Below, in pieces: positions 1 through 5,485 of a stretch of 5,485 nucleotides of DNA (its first letter is position 1; every line of letters begins with the position of its first letter). Below the pieces are notes generated by a model. The model did no database searches. It was not told where the DNA came from and worked only from the letters and a program-made list of their open reading frames with translations. Source of the DNA: an uncultured Erysipelotrichaceae bacterium (lineage in GTDB: Bacteria > Bacillota_I > Bacilli_A > Erysipelotrichales > Coprobacillaceae). Made by a program: the position numbers and the translations under genes. The stretch is from assembly GCA_900538465.1 (NCBI GenBank), contig UPXV01000065.1, positions 1-5,485 of the forward strand. The letters run 5' to 3'.

Positions 1-5
1 AAAAC

Positions 6-35
6 CCTCCTACTTCTATATACAAGGGTAGGAGG
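6..35. terminator. Bidirectional intrinsic terminator
   Basis: A perfect 8-bp inverted repeat, CCTCCTAC at 6-13 and GTAGGAGG at 28-35, encloses a 14-base loop. It is by far the most GC-rich spot in its neighbourhood. On the plus strand it is followed by a T-rich run (38-50); on the minus strand it is followed by G and then at least four T, cut off by the window edge. It can therefore end the minus-strand operon and also a plus-strand gene lying to the left of the window. Confidence 0.8.
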
Positions 36-81
36 TCATTTTTCTTTTTTTATTTCTAATTCACATATTTTCACATGAAAA

Positions 82-474
82 TTAACGATTTATTTTTTCA
101 ATATTATCAAATAAAATATCTGTTTTCAATATATCTACATCATCTCCATTTCCTTCAATAGCTATAATGCGTTGGTCATTTATAATAAAAATACTATAGA
201 TATTTCGATCTTCTATTTTCTTTGTTTCTTTTGTTTTCATATTATATATGTATAATATTTGATTATCGTGATAATAAAGCATATATTCATTTGCAGCATA
301 TATTTCATAAACATCATCTAAAATCTTTATTATTTTTTCACCATCATATTGATAAATACCACTTTGTTTTGCTTGAGTAAAATATATTTTATCTTTATAT
401 TGAAGTATCTCATAAATAAAATCATTAGAAATAATATCTTTCTGATTGGTTATAAGATCATATAACTTATACAC
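82..474 (-). CDS. Beta-propeller-like protein, probably a 5'-truncated remnant
   Basis: A 130-residue hypothetical protein with no signal peptide and no membrane segment. I see three similar units of about 35 residues (about 20-53, 54-90 and 91-125). Each has a hydrophobic strand, a short Asp/Asn turn, then a strand of the type I-Y-x-Y followed by a charged turn and K-x-I; this is the look of WD/TolB/DUF5050-like propeller blades. Residues 2-16 match only the second half of such a unit, so the frame opens in mid-blade. The start is poor: the only usable codon is a GTG (474-472) directly after an in-frame TAA (477-475), and the nearest purine-rich stretch (500-493) is about 18 bases away, too far for a normal Shine-Dalgarno. 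The next Met is residue 65. It is last in the minus-strand operon, 61 bases after the 139-aa gene. I infer that the 5' part of a larger propeller gene was lost; a genuinely short protein with a weak start is the alternative. Propeller assignment is by pattern only. Confidence 0.5.
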   Translation of the reverse strand: MYKLYDLITNQKDIISNDFIYEILQYKDKIYFTQAKQSGIYQYDGEKIIKILDDVYEIYAANEYMLYYHDNQILYIYNMKTKETKKIEDRNIYSIFIINDQRIIAIEGNGDDVDILKTDILFDNIEKINR

Positions 475-535
475 TTAACTAGTATTAGTTTTCTTTTTCC
501 AAGTTTTATATTATCAATTATAGACTTTTATTAAC

Positions 536-955
536 TTAAATTCTTATTCTACAATTATAGCTCCACATAGTTCCACTTGTCATCTCTCGAATATTAAATA
601 AAACCTCAACGCTATCTCCCGTTATTTTTTTGCCAACTGCAGGATTTGATTTTATCCCACCTATTGTTAAAAAAGGATATACAGCAGAAAAATGTGGATC
701 ACATGCTACTGATATAACGGTATAACTAGGGCCTAACGAACTATATTCAATAACTACTTTGCAAGTTACATATCCCATATTTACACCATTCTTATCTAAT
801 CCGACATCTTCAGTAACTGTATATCGTTCTATATTTGCAGATGGCATCACTTTATTTTCTAATCCTTGGACTTTAGTTATCGTAAACAAAGATATGATAC
901 AAACAAACATACAAATTAAACATAATGATAATTTTTTTAAACTTATTTTTTTCAT
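536..955 (-). CDS. Small secreted or membrane-anchored protein, three mature cysteines, unknown function
   Basis: A 139-residue protein I cannot assign to a named family. Residues 1-8 carry five Lys/Met-type start residues typical of an n-region (four Lys), followed by a hydrophobic stretch at about 9-27 containing three Cys. A signal-peptidase site is plausible after Gly31 (V-Q-G before L-E) or Ala40 (P-S-A before N); without cleavage it would be a single-pass anchored protein. The rest (about 100 residues) alternates hydrophobic and polar residues as a beta-rich domain would, with Cys65, Cys85 and Cys135, a G-P-S-Y turn near 75-78, Trp131 and a basic C-terminus. The ATG at 955 is supported by GAAGG at 967-963, spaced 7 bases. 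It begins 17 bases after the stop of the second transporter gene, so it is surely co-transcribed with it. Position next to two MacB-like exporters suggests an exported antimicrobial or signalling protein, or a partner or immunity factor for the transporters. Its length is more like a lactococcin 972-type protein than a classical short bacteriocin, but I do not see that family's signature. Confidence 0.85.
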   Translation of the reverse strand: MKKISLKKLSLCLICMFVCIISLFTITKVQGLENKVMPSANIERYTVTEDVGLDKNGVNMGYVTCKVVIEYSSLGPSYTVISVACDPHFSAVYPFLTIGGIKSNPAVGKKITGDSVEVLFNIREMTSGTMWSYNCRIRI

Positions 956-972
956 TGTTTTTCCTTCTTTCC

Positions 973-2745
973 TTATTTCAATAAAAATTCTGGTGAATAA
1001 TGCTTAATAAATAAAATATAAATAACAAGATTGAAGACTAATAAAAGTTCTACATTTATAAAAATTGTGAGAATACAAGCAAGTAACATATTACATAATT
1101 GAGGTATCAATAATAGAGAAAAAACGATAACCAAGCAAGAAGCAACAACAAACATGATAAATGATAGAATTGTTTCTTCTAGTAATTTCATTTTTACTAA
1201 TTGAAAATAACTAACACCTAGAGTTTGAAGCAAAGCAATATTACGTTTATCTCCAATGATGAGATATGTTTTATAAATCATAAAAACAATAATTACAAAT
1301 ACCCATATAAAAATAAGATATGATGCTCCAAATAATTCTATAAATCTTGATTGTAAAGATATATTTGGTGATGTTTCAAAAACATATTGATCAGATATAT
1401 TTTTAGAAATATCACTATACTCTTTTAAAGAATTTAATTCTACGATAATTTTTTTAACAGGTGTATTACTTAATTCAATACCTTTTTCTATTAAAGAATC
1501 ATTTAGAATATAATAAGGAATATATAAAGCTTTTTCCTGGTCATACCCTGGTTTTAAAATTCCCTGTACTTCTATTTCATTAAAATTTTCTATATTAAAT
1601 TTTTGAAAAATCTTATCTTTATAATAATGATAGATTTCATAACTAGCATATATAGAACTATTGTTATGACTAGTATTTTCTAAAAGTATATCATTTTTTT
1701 GAATGGTTTTAGGAAGATATGGCTTTATTTGTACATTATTCAAAATAGTATCATTATCAATCAACAAATTATAAGAAATTGTAGTATATGGATAAACTTG
1801 ATACATATTAAATTGTTGTTTTATTCTTGTCTGTTCTGTTACATTTATTTCCTTATTATCTTTTTTTACAATTGCTCCTTGATAATGTATACTTTCTAAG
1901 ATATTTTGTTCATCTTTTTCTTGATAAAAATGACCATATATAAACGATATAGTAAATCCAGCCAATACAACTCCCATTAAAAAACCTATAATTAATAAAA
2001 CTTTCTTATTTTTCTTATAAACATAATTTCTTAAAACTTTTTCATCTAATTTTTTTCTTTTAAAATTATTATTCTCTATTTGATATGCACTTTCTCGTAA
2101 ATGAACAATTTTCATATCTACAATTTTATAGACTTGATCAGCAATATTTAAAAGTATATTATCATGTGTCGCAACTAAAACCATTTTATTAAAGGTATGT
2201 GCTAACTGTTGGATTATTGATAATATAATTTTCTTATTATCTTCATCTAAATAGGCAGTTGGCTCATCAAAAATAAATAATTTAGCATCTTTAACAATAC
2301 CACAAACAATTGCTAGTCTTTGCTTTTCTCCACCTGACATTGATTGAAGAGTTGTATTAAAATCTAAATCTAACTTTACAAAATCTAAATATTTTCTAAC
2401 TTCTTCTTCATTTATTTTTTTGCCTGCCAAATCTGAATAAAATTGAATATTTTCAATAAGTGATAAATGTTCAAAAAGATAGTTTTCTTGAAATATAATT
2501 GATATATCATTTTGTCGTATTAGACTTTGTTCCTTTTTTCCAAGCTTTGAAATATCTAATTCATCAAAATTATAATTCATTGAAATTTGATTATTAAGTA
2601 ATGCAATTTTCATCAACAATGTTGTTTTACCAGATCCGCTTTCTCCTTGCAAAAGAGTGACTTGAGAATATGGTATATCTAACTGACTGTTTTCAATTAT
2701 TCTATTTTTTCCAAAGGCTACATTAATATTTGATAGTTTAATCAT
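973..2745 (-). CDS. ABC transporter, fused ATPase-permease, MacB/FtsX-like (second subunit)
   Basis: A 590-residue cytoplasmic-membrane protein with an N-terminal ATPase and a C-terminal FtsX-type permease. The ATPase is complete: Walker A GESGSGKT (34-41), Q-loop Gln86, signature MSGGE (136-140), Walker B ending Asp160-Glu161, D-loop near Asp167 and switch His194. TM1 is at about 249-270, an extracytoplasmic domain of about 200 residues follows (271-470), then TM2 475-497, TM3 about 526-548 and TM4 about 554-578. The stretch after TM2 (N-I-A-L-L-Q-T-L-G) is the usual FtsX/MacB coupling motif. This is the architecture of type VII ABC proteins, which use mechanical force on extracytoplasmic partners or expel peptides, drugs or lipoproteins. 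I chose the ATG at 2745: it has GAGGA at 2760-2756 and begins the canonical strand of an ABC ATPase. A GTG at 2781 would add 12 residues unlike the family and lie deep within the preceding gene. The start overlaps the first transporter's stop by 8 bases (ATGATTAA), implying translational coupling and a heterodimer. Substrate is not known. Confidence 0.93.
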   Translation of the reverse strand: MIKLSNINVAFGKNRIIENSQLDIPYSQVTLLQGESGSGKTTLLMKIALLNNQISMNYNFDELDISKLGKKEQSLIRQNDISIIFQENYLFEHLSLIENIQFYSDLAGKKINEEEVRKYLDFVKLDLDFNTTLQSMSGGEKQRLAIVCGIVKDAKLFIFDEPTAYLDEDNKKIILSIIQQLAHTFNKMVLVATHDNILLNIADQVYKIVDMKIVHLRESAYQIENNNFKRKKLDEKVLRNYVYKKNKKVLLIIGFLMGVVLAGFTISFIYGHFYQEKDEQNILESIHYQGAIVKKDNKEINVTEQTRIKQQFNMYQVYPYTTISYNLLIDNDTILNNVQIKPYLPKTIQKNDILLENTSHNNSSIYASYEIYHYYKDKIFQKFNIENFNEIEVQGILKPGYDQEKALYIPYYILNDSLIEKGIELSNTPVKKIIVELNSLKEYSDISKNISDQYVFETSPNISLQSRFIELFGASYLIFIWVFVIIVFMIYKTYLIIGDKRNIALLQTLGVSYFQLVKMKLLEETILSFIMFVVASCLVIVFSLLLIPQLCNMLLACILTIFINVELLLVFNLVIYILFIKHYSPEFLLK

Positions 2746-4717
2746 AATATCTTTTTCCTCGCAAAAGTTTGTTAATTGCACAGTAAGCTATCAAATTAGA
2801 ACTTATAATTAAAATAAAAGTTATTCCAATCCATAATAAAGATAAAGTTACAAGACTTAATAATCCACTTGCAATATAATACATCCACATACTAAGGATT
2901 GAAACCACAATCCATACAATACTTAAATTCAAAAAATCTCTCATATAATACTTTTTAAGTTCTAAACTCAGCCCTTCTCGTTTGAGAATTAATATTTCTG
3001 ATTTTCTTAAATATATAAGATAGTAAGATAATAAAATACTTGTTAGATATACAATTATACAAATAAAAAACATGATGTACTGTGTTGATTGATTTGTTTC
3101 CATAACTACACTTGTATTAAAATTTTGATAGTTAACCCTATATAATTCATTTAAAGTTTCTATCTGCATTTTTATAGTATCTTTTTTATCTTCATCACAC
3201 AAAATAAGATAATTCATAGGATGATTATATATATGCTTAGTATCCAAATCAGCATGTTCATGAAGAAGAGATTGGACTTCATCAATAGGCATATAAATTC
3301 TTACAAAATTAGCTGTATCAATACTTCTATTAGAATCACCATACACAGAATTTGGTAAAACGCCATTTATTTTTAATGTGATCGGAAACTCCTTGCCCGT
3401 ATAACTAATCTTTCTGATATCATCTTCCAGCCCAGTTGCACTCCCTTTTGTTTCAAAATATTTAACTGGCAAATAAAAATTAAATGTAATACTTTCTCCA
3501 CCCTGAATGTCTTCGCCTAAAAATTCAGCAAATGCATCATCAATATATACACCTTCAATTTCTTTTCCATCCACTTTAATATGTTGCATTGGATCATACG
3601 AAAAAATAGCAATTTTTAAGTACCAATCAACTCCATAAGTTTCGCTCATTTTTTTCCAATAATAAGACTTTTCCTTACTTTGACCATTTGATGTCGTTAA
3701 TTTTAATGAATGATTCTTACCCTCCATAAAATCACCTAACGCATAATAAGGAGTCACAGATTTAATACCTTCTATTTTTTTAATCATTTCAATATCACTT
3801 GTATCAATATAATCATATTCTTCAAAATCTAACCATCTTGCATCAGAAAGTTTAGAATAAATTAATCCATTTAACTGTTGAGAATATTTTTGTTTATTTA
3901 TATCTGATTTTAATGATACAGTTGAGCTTAATGAAAAAGAAATGACATTAATGCAAATAATACCAACCAAAAGAAGAATACTAAATAAAAATTTTATTTT
4001 TAAATTCTTATATTTACAGTAATTTACATGAACCATTTTTTCTTTATCAATATCTTTCATTTCTTCTTTAAATAACACACTTTTTTCTTCTATAAATTTT
4101 AAATCTGAAATCATATAAACTGAATCTGCTTTTTGAATCAATTGATTATCATGAGTAGTACAAATAATAAGCATTGTCTTAGAAAGTTTTTCAAGAATAT
4201 CAAAAAGTATTTCTTTATTCTTAGTATCAAGAGAAGCAGTTGGTTCATCCAATAACATAATACTTTTATTCATCATTATTGCTATTGCAATAATGAATCG
4301 TTTTCTTTGCCCAGTAGAAAGATAAGATGGATATTTTTTTAGATCAATGTTTTCTAAATTGACTTTCTTAAGATATTCATTTATTTTTTTTGAAGAGATT
4401 GGTATGTGATGTAAATGAGCATAAAATTCAAAATGTTGATAAATTGTCATATTTTGCAAAAAACTACCTTCTTGATCAATATAGCTCACATGTTGAAATA
4501 AAAAATCATTTGAATTTTCTACATTTATTTCTTTCCCATTATAACTAATGACTCCGCTTTGAAGAGGCAATTCAAAAGATATTAATTTTAATAATGTTGT
4601 TTTTCCACATCCACTTTTACCATGAATACAAACAAGGGAAGAATCACTAAGTTTTAAATTTGCATTTTTCAATATATCTTTATCATATTGAAAACATATA
4701 TTTTTTAAAACTAACAT
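2738..4717 (-). CDS. ABC transporter, fused ATPase-permease, MacB/FtsX-like (first subunit)
   Basis: A 659-residue fused ATPase-permease, first gene of the minus-strand operon. The ATPase has Walker A GKSGCGKT (33-40), Q-loop Gln82, signature LSTGQ (133-137, a mild variant of LSGGQ), Walker B I-M-L-L-D-E (Asp157, Glu158), D-loop S-L-D (162-164) and switch His189, so it should hydrolyse ATP. TM1 spans about 243-263. A large extracytoplasmic domain of about 280 residues (265-545) carries no cysteine until Cys near the end of the domain and is clearly longer than the one in its partner. TM2 (546-570), TM3 (595-615) and TM4 (619-646) complete the four-helix FtsX/MacB layout, and the cytoplasmic loop after TM2 carries I-L-I-L-K-R-E-G in place of the usual coupling motif. 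ATG at 4717 is preceded by AAAGGG (4731-4726), 8 bases away. The stop codon lies inside the start of the second transporter gene. Known relatives export antimicrobial peptides, toxins or signals, or give resistance to them; which applies here is not shown by the sequence. Confidence 0.93.
   Translation of the reverse strand: MLVLKNICFQYDKDILKNANLKLSDSSLVCIHGKSGCGKTTLLKLISFELPLQSGVISYNGKEINVENSNDFLFQHVSYIDQEGSFLQNMTIYQHFEFYAHLHHIPISSKKINEYLKKVNLENIDLKKYPSYLSTGQRKRFIIAIAIMMNKSIMLLDEPTASLDTKNKEILFDILEKLSKTMLIICTTHDNQLIQKADSVYMISDLKFIEEKSVLFKEEMKDIDKEKMVHVNYCKYKNLKIKFLFSILLLVGIICINVISFSLSSTVSLKSDINKQKYSQQLNGLIYSKLSDARWLDFEEYDYIDTSDIEMIKKIEGIKSVTPYYALGDFMEGKNHSLKLTTSNGQSKEKSYYWKKMSETYGVDWYLKIAIFSYDPMQHIKVDGKEIEGVYIDDAFAEFLGEDIQGGESITFNFYLPVKYFETKGSATGLEDDIRKISYTGKEFPITLKINGVLPNSVYGDSNRSIDTANFVRIYMPIDEVQSLLHEHADLDTKHIYNHPMNYLILCDEDKKDTIKMQIETLNELYRVNYQNFNTSVVMETNQSTQYIMFFICIIVYLTSILLSYYLIYLRKSEILILKREGLSLELKKYYMRDFLNLSIVWIVVSILSMWMYYIASGLLSLVTLSLLWIGITFILIISSNLIAYCAINKLLRGKRYYD
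2756..2760 (-). promoter_or_regulatory. Shine-Dalgarno deciding the start of the second transporter
   Basis: GAGGA on the minus strand, 10 bases before the ATG at 2745-2743. It lies between an upstream in-frame GTG (2781) and the ATG, so it favours the shorter, 590-residue product. It sits inside the 3' end of the first transporter gene. Confidence 0.7.
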
Positions 4718-4802
4718 GATATCATCCCTTTCATAATCATATTATATATTATTTATTATATTAGATAAATATTTTTACTTTTTCCCCTGTATTTCGTTCA
4801 TA

Positions 4803-4860
4803 ACATTTTAGATCTGTATTAACATTGATAACCTTCCTTGTTAATGTTGTTGTAAAATGT
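4803..4860. promoter_or_regulatory. Nested inverted repeats with four ACATT half-sites, possible operator or leader hairpin
   Basis: The outer arms ACATTTTA (4803-4810) and TAAAATGT (4853-4860) are exact inverted copies. Inside them AACATT (4821-4826) pairs with AATGTT (4843-4848), and AAC (4830-4832) with GTT (4840-4842), leaving a GAT bulge. ACATT thus occurs twice on each strand. On the minus strand a TTAACA (4844-4839) and a TG-preceded TAATAC (4821-4816), 17 bases apart, make a weak promoter overlapping the inner arms. It lies 86 to 143 bases upstream of the transporter operon's start. An operator is my preferred reading; a hairpin in the mRNA leader is the alternative. Confidence 0.4.
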
Positions 4861-4868
4861 ATTTCGTA

Positions 4869-4890
4869 AGTTATATTATTAAATATAACT
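4869..4890. promoter_or_regulatory. Perfect 9-bp inverted repeat, operator candidate
   Basis: AGTTATATT (4869-4877) and AATATAACT (4882-4890) are exact reverse complements around the 4-base centre ATTA. No T-run follows on either strand, so it is not a terminator. Its right edge overlaps the -10 box of the minus-strand promoter candidate at 4888-4918, the place where a repressor or dimeric regulator would control the transporter operon. Confidence 0.5.
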
Positions 4891-4918
4891 ATACAATTAA
4901 AAAGTGTTGGTATCACAA
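4888..4918 (-). promoter_or_regulatory. Candidate promoter of the transporter operon
   Basis: On the minus strand TTGTGA (4918-4913, 4 of 6 to the consensus -35) is followed after 19 bases by TATAGT (4893-4888, 5 of 6 to the -10). The spacing is 2 bases too long, as in regulated promoters that need an activator. It would give a leader of roughly 160 bases containing the nested repeats. A plus-strand TATAAT (4928-4933) with TTGGTA (4907-4912, spacing 15) overlaps it, so the direction is not certain. Confidence 0.35.
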
Positions 4919-5055
4919 GTCTTATACTATAATTGTCTTCTATGAAAAGATAATTTCTTATTAATACTCAATAATATTTTCTGAAAGCTTGTATATTATC
5001 TATTTAAAGTATAAATGATTTATATCCCTTAAACTAAACAATTAGAAATCTGTTA

Positions 5056-5071
5056 TATTTTATATAAAATA
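5056..5071. repeat. 16-bp perfect AT-only palindrome
   Basis: The two halves TATTTTAT and ATAAAATA read identically on both strands. It lies about 85 bases upstream of the plus-strand LytTR-like gene. In sequence this AT-rich such a palindrome may arise by chance, so its role is open. Confidence 0.3.
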
Positions 5072-5123
5072 CGTTATTTTTTTTATATTTATTTTTGTTA
5101 TATCTTTTATAGAAAAGTTTTTA

Positions 5124-5152
5124 TATAATTATTTTATAAGATATGGGGTGAT
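5124..5152 (+). promoter_or_regulatory. -10 box and strong ribosome binding site of the LytTR-like gene
   Basis: A consensus TATAAT stands at 5124-5129, but the bases 17 upstream (TATCTT) are not a recognisable -35. GGGGTGAT at 5145-5152 is a near-ideal Shine-Dalgarno just before the ATG at 5156, so translation signals have been kept although the coding sequence is internally deleted. Confidence 0.5.
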
Positions 5153-5155
5153 TCT

Positions 5156-5428
5156 ATGTACAATTTTGCAATTATTGATAATTCTGAAATGAATTCAAAG
5201 AGAATAAAAGATAAGATAGATGAAATGTATACAACCTGGAGTCCCTTATCTTCCTTAATCAAGCAATTAGATTCTTCTATCTTTGTAATGATCAGTCAAT
5301 CTTTAATCATTAATATGAATTTTATTAAAACAACCGACAATGAAAAGATTATTTTGAAAGACGAAACTCAAGTTTCCATAGCTTCTAGAAAAAAATCTTC
5401 TTTTAAAAAATCTTATCAACAATTTTAA
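5156..5428 (+). CDS. Internally deleted LytTR-family response regulator (mini-protein or decayed gene)
   Basis: A 90-residue protein made of the two ends of a LytTR response regulator, a family normally about 230-250 residues long. Residues 1-24 (M-Y-N-F-A-I-I-D-N onward) resemble beta1-alpha1 of a receiver domain, where the usual acidic pair reads Asp8-Asn9. Residues from about 25 to 88 match the C-terminal half of the LytTR DNA-binding domain: a T-T-x-S-P-L-S-S-L-I-K-Q-L-D-S linker helix, then F-V-M-I-S-Q-S-L-I-I-N (family F-x-R-I-H-R-S-Y-I-V-N), I-I-L-K-D-E-T and I-A-S-R-K-K-S-S-F-K-K-S-Y. About 150 residues are missing, including the phospho-accepting Asp and the first LytTR strands (which in AgrA carry DNA-contacting His169). 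The position of AgrA Asn201 is Gln here; the Arg equivalent to Arg233 is kept. The frame is intact across the junction and start and ribosome binding site are good. Such regulators commonly control adjacent peptide-export genes. I favour a decaying gene; a short LytTR modulator is possible. Its stop overlaps an ATG (TAATG), the usual coupling to a histidine kinase gene. Confidence 0.75.
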   Translation: MYNFAIIDNSEMNSKRIKDKIDEMYTTWSPLSSLIKQLDSSIFVMISQSLIINMNFIKTTDNEKIILKDETQVSIASRKKSSFKKSYQQF

Positions 5429-5485
5429 TGATAAAAACTTACTAAATTTCTGATTATCTTTTCATAAGTTGGTAAATGCCGATAT

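Larger units (their letters stand above)
4718..5155. other. Divergent intergenic regulatory region, no gene seen
   Basis: 438 gene-free bases between the minus-strand transporter operon and the plus-strand LytTR-like gene. Short frames here close within a few codons, and bases 4861-5155 contain no CAT, hence no minus-strand ATG. The region is very AT-rich and holds two -10-like TATAAT boxes close to the transporter start (4760-4755 and 4746-4741, minus strand, without good -35 boxes), a perfect inverted repeat, nested ACATT half-sites and an AT-only palindrome, each listed separately. The length and density of symmetric sequences fit a control region for two divergent transcripts. Confidence 0.7.

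Noticed and set aside
517..522. TATAAT on the minus strand between the 139-residue and 130-residue genes
   Set aside because: The bases 17 upstream (AAGAAT) are not a -35 box, and such hexamers are common in sequence this AT-rich; not called as a promoter.
536..955. Lactococcin 972-type bacteriocin assignment for the 139-residue protein
   Set aside because: Size and neighbours would fit, but I do not see the conserved residues of that family, so no family name is given.
759..1007. Plus-strand open frame of 82 codons opposite the secreted-protein gene
   Set aside because: It lies antisense to a gene with a good start and signal peptide, spans a gene junction, and has no family-like sequence.
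1699..1899. Plus-strand open frame of 66 codons within the second transporter
   Set aside because: Fully antisense to a well-supported ABC gene; composition is the hydrophobic, Ile-rich shadow expected of AT-rich DNA.
2746..2781. GTG start at 2781 that would lengthen the second transporter to 602 residues
   Set aside because: The 12 extra residues are not ABC-like, and the ATG at 2745 has GAGGA at 10 bases and a typical ABC start.
4716..4725. ATGATATCAT palindrome over the first transporter's start codon
   Set aside because: Ten bases of symmetry are easily explained by chance, and no second copy or matching stem is nearby.
5436..5470. AACTTA and TAAGTT inverted arms after the LytTR-like gene, as a terminator
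   Set aside because: The arms are only 6 bp, AT-rich, separated by 23 bases and not followed by a T-run.

Overview
The window is strongly AT-rich, uses the standard code (Trp is TGG), and has Gram-positive style ribosome binding sites. It reads as a low-GC Firmicute, perhaps a gut Erysipelotrichia or Clostridia member; I cannot name the species. No rRNA, tRNA, CRISPR array, transposase or phage gene is visible.

Layout from right to left. Most of the window (about 4717 down to 82) is read on the minus strand as one probable operon. It starts with two tightly coupled genes, each encoding an ATPase fused to an FtsX/MacB-like permease (659 and 590 aa, 8-base overlap). After a 17-base gap comes a 139-aa protein with an N-terminal signal or anchor and three cysteines in the mature part. 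After 61 bases comes a 130-aa GTG-start frame that looks like the C-terminal 3.5 blades of a beta-propeller protein, probably a remnant. The operon runs into a strong hairpin at 6-35 that can terminate transcription from both sides.

To the right is a 438-base gene-free region (4718-5155) between divergent genes. It holds a perfect 9-bp inverted repeat, a nested set of ACATT half-sites, an AT-only palindrome and several promoter-like boxes. Beyond it, on the plus strand, is a 90-aa frame that joins the first ~24 residues of a response-regulator receiver domain to the C-terminal half of a LytTR DNA-binding domain. It is an internally deleted LytTR response regulator.

Taken together, the set (LytTR-type regulator, divergent operator-rich region, two MacB-like transporters, small secreted Cys-containing protein) resembles a regulated locus for export of, or resistance to, an antimicrobial or signalling peptide. 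The transporters and secreted protein look intact, while the regulator and the propeller gene look decayed. The transporter and LytTR calls rest on clear motifs; the substrate and the role of the 139-aa protein are inference.
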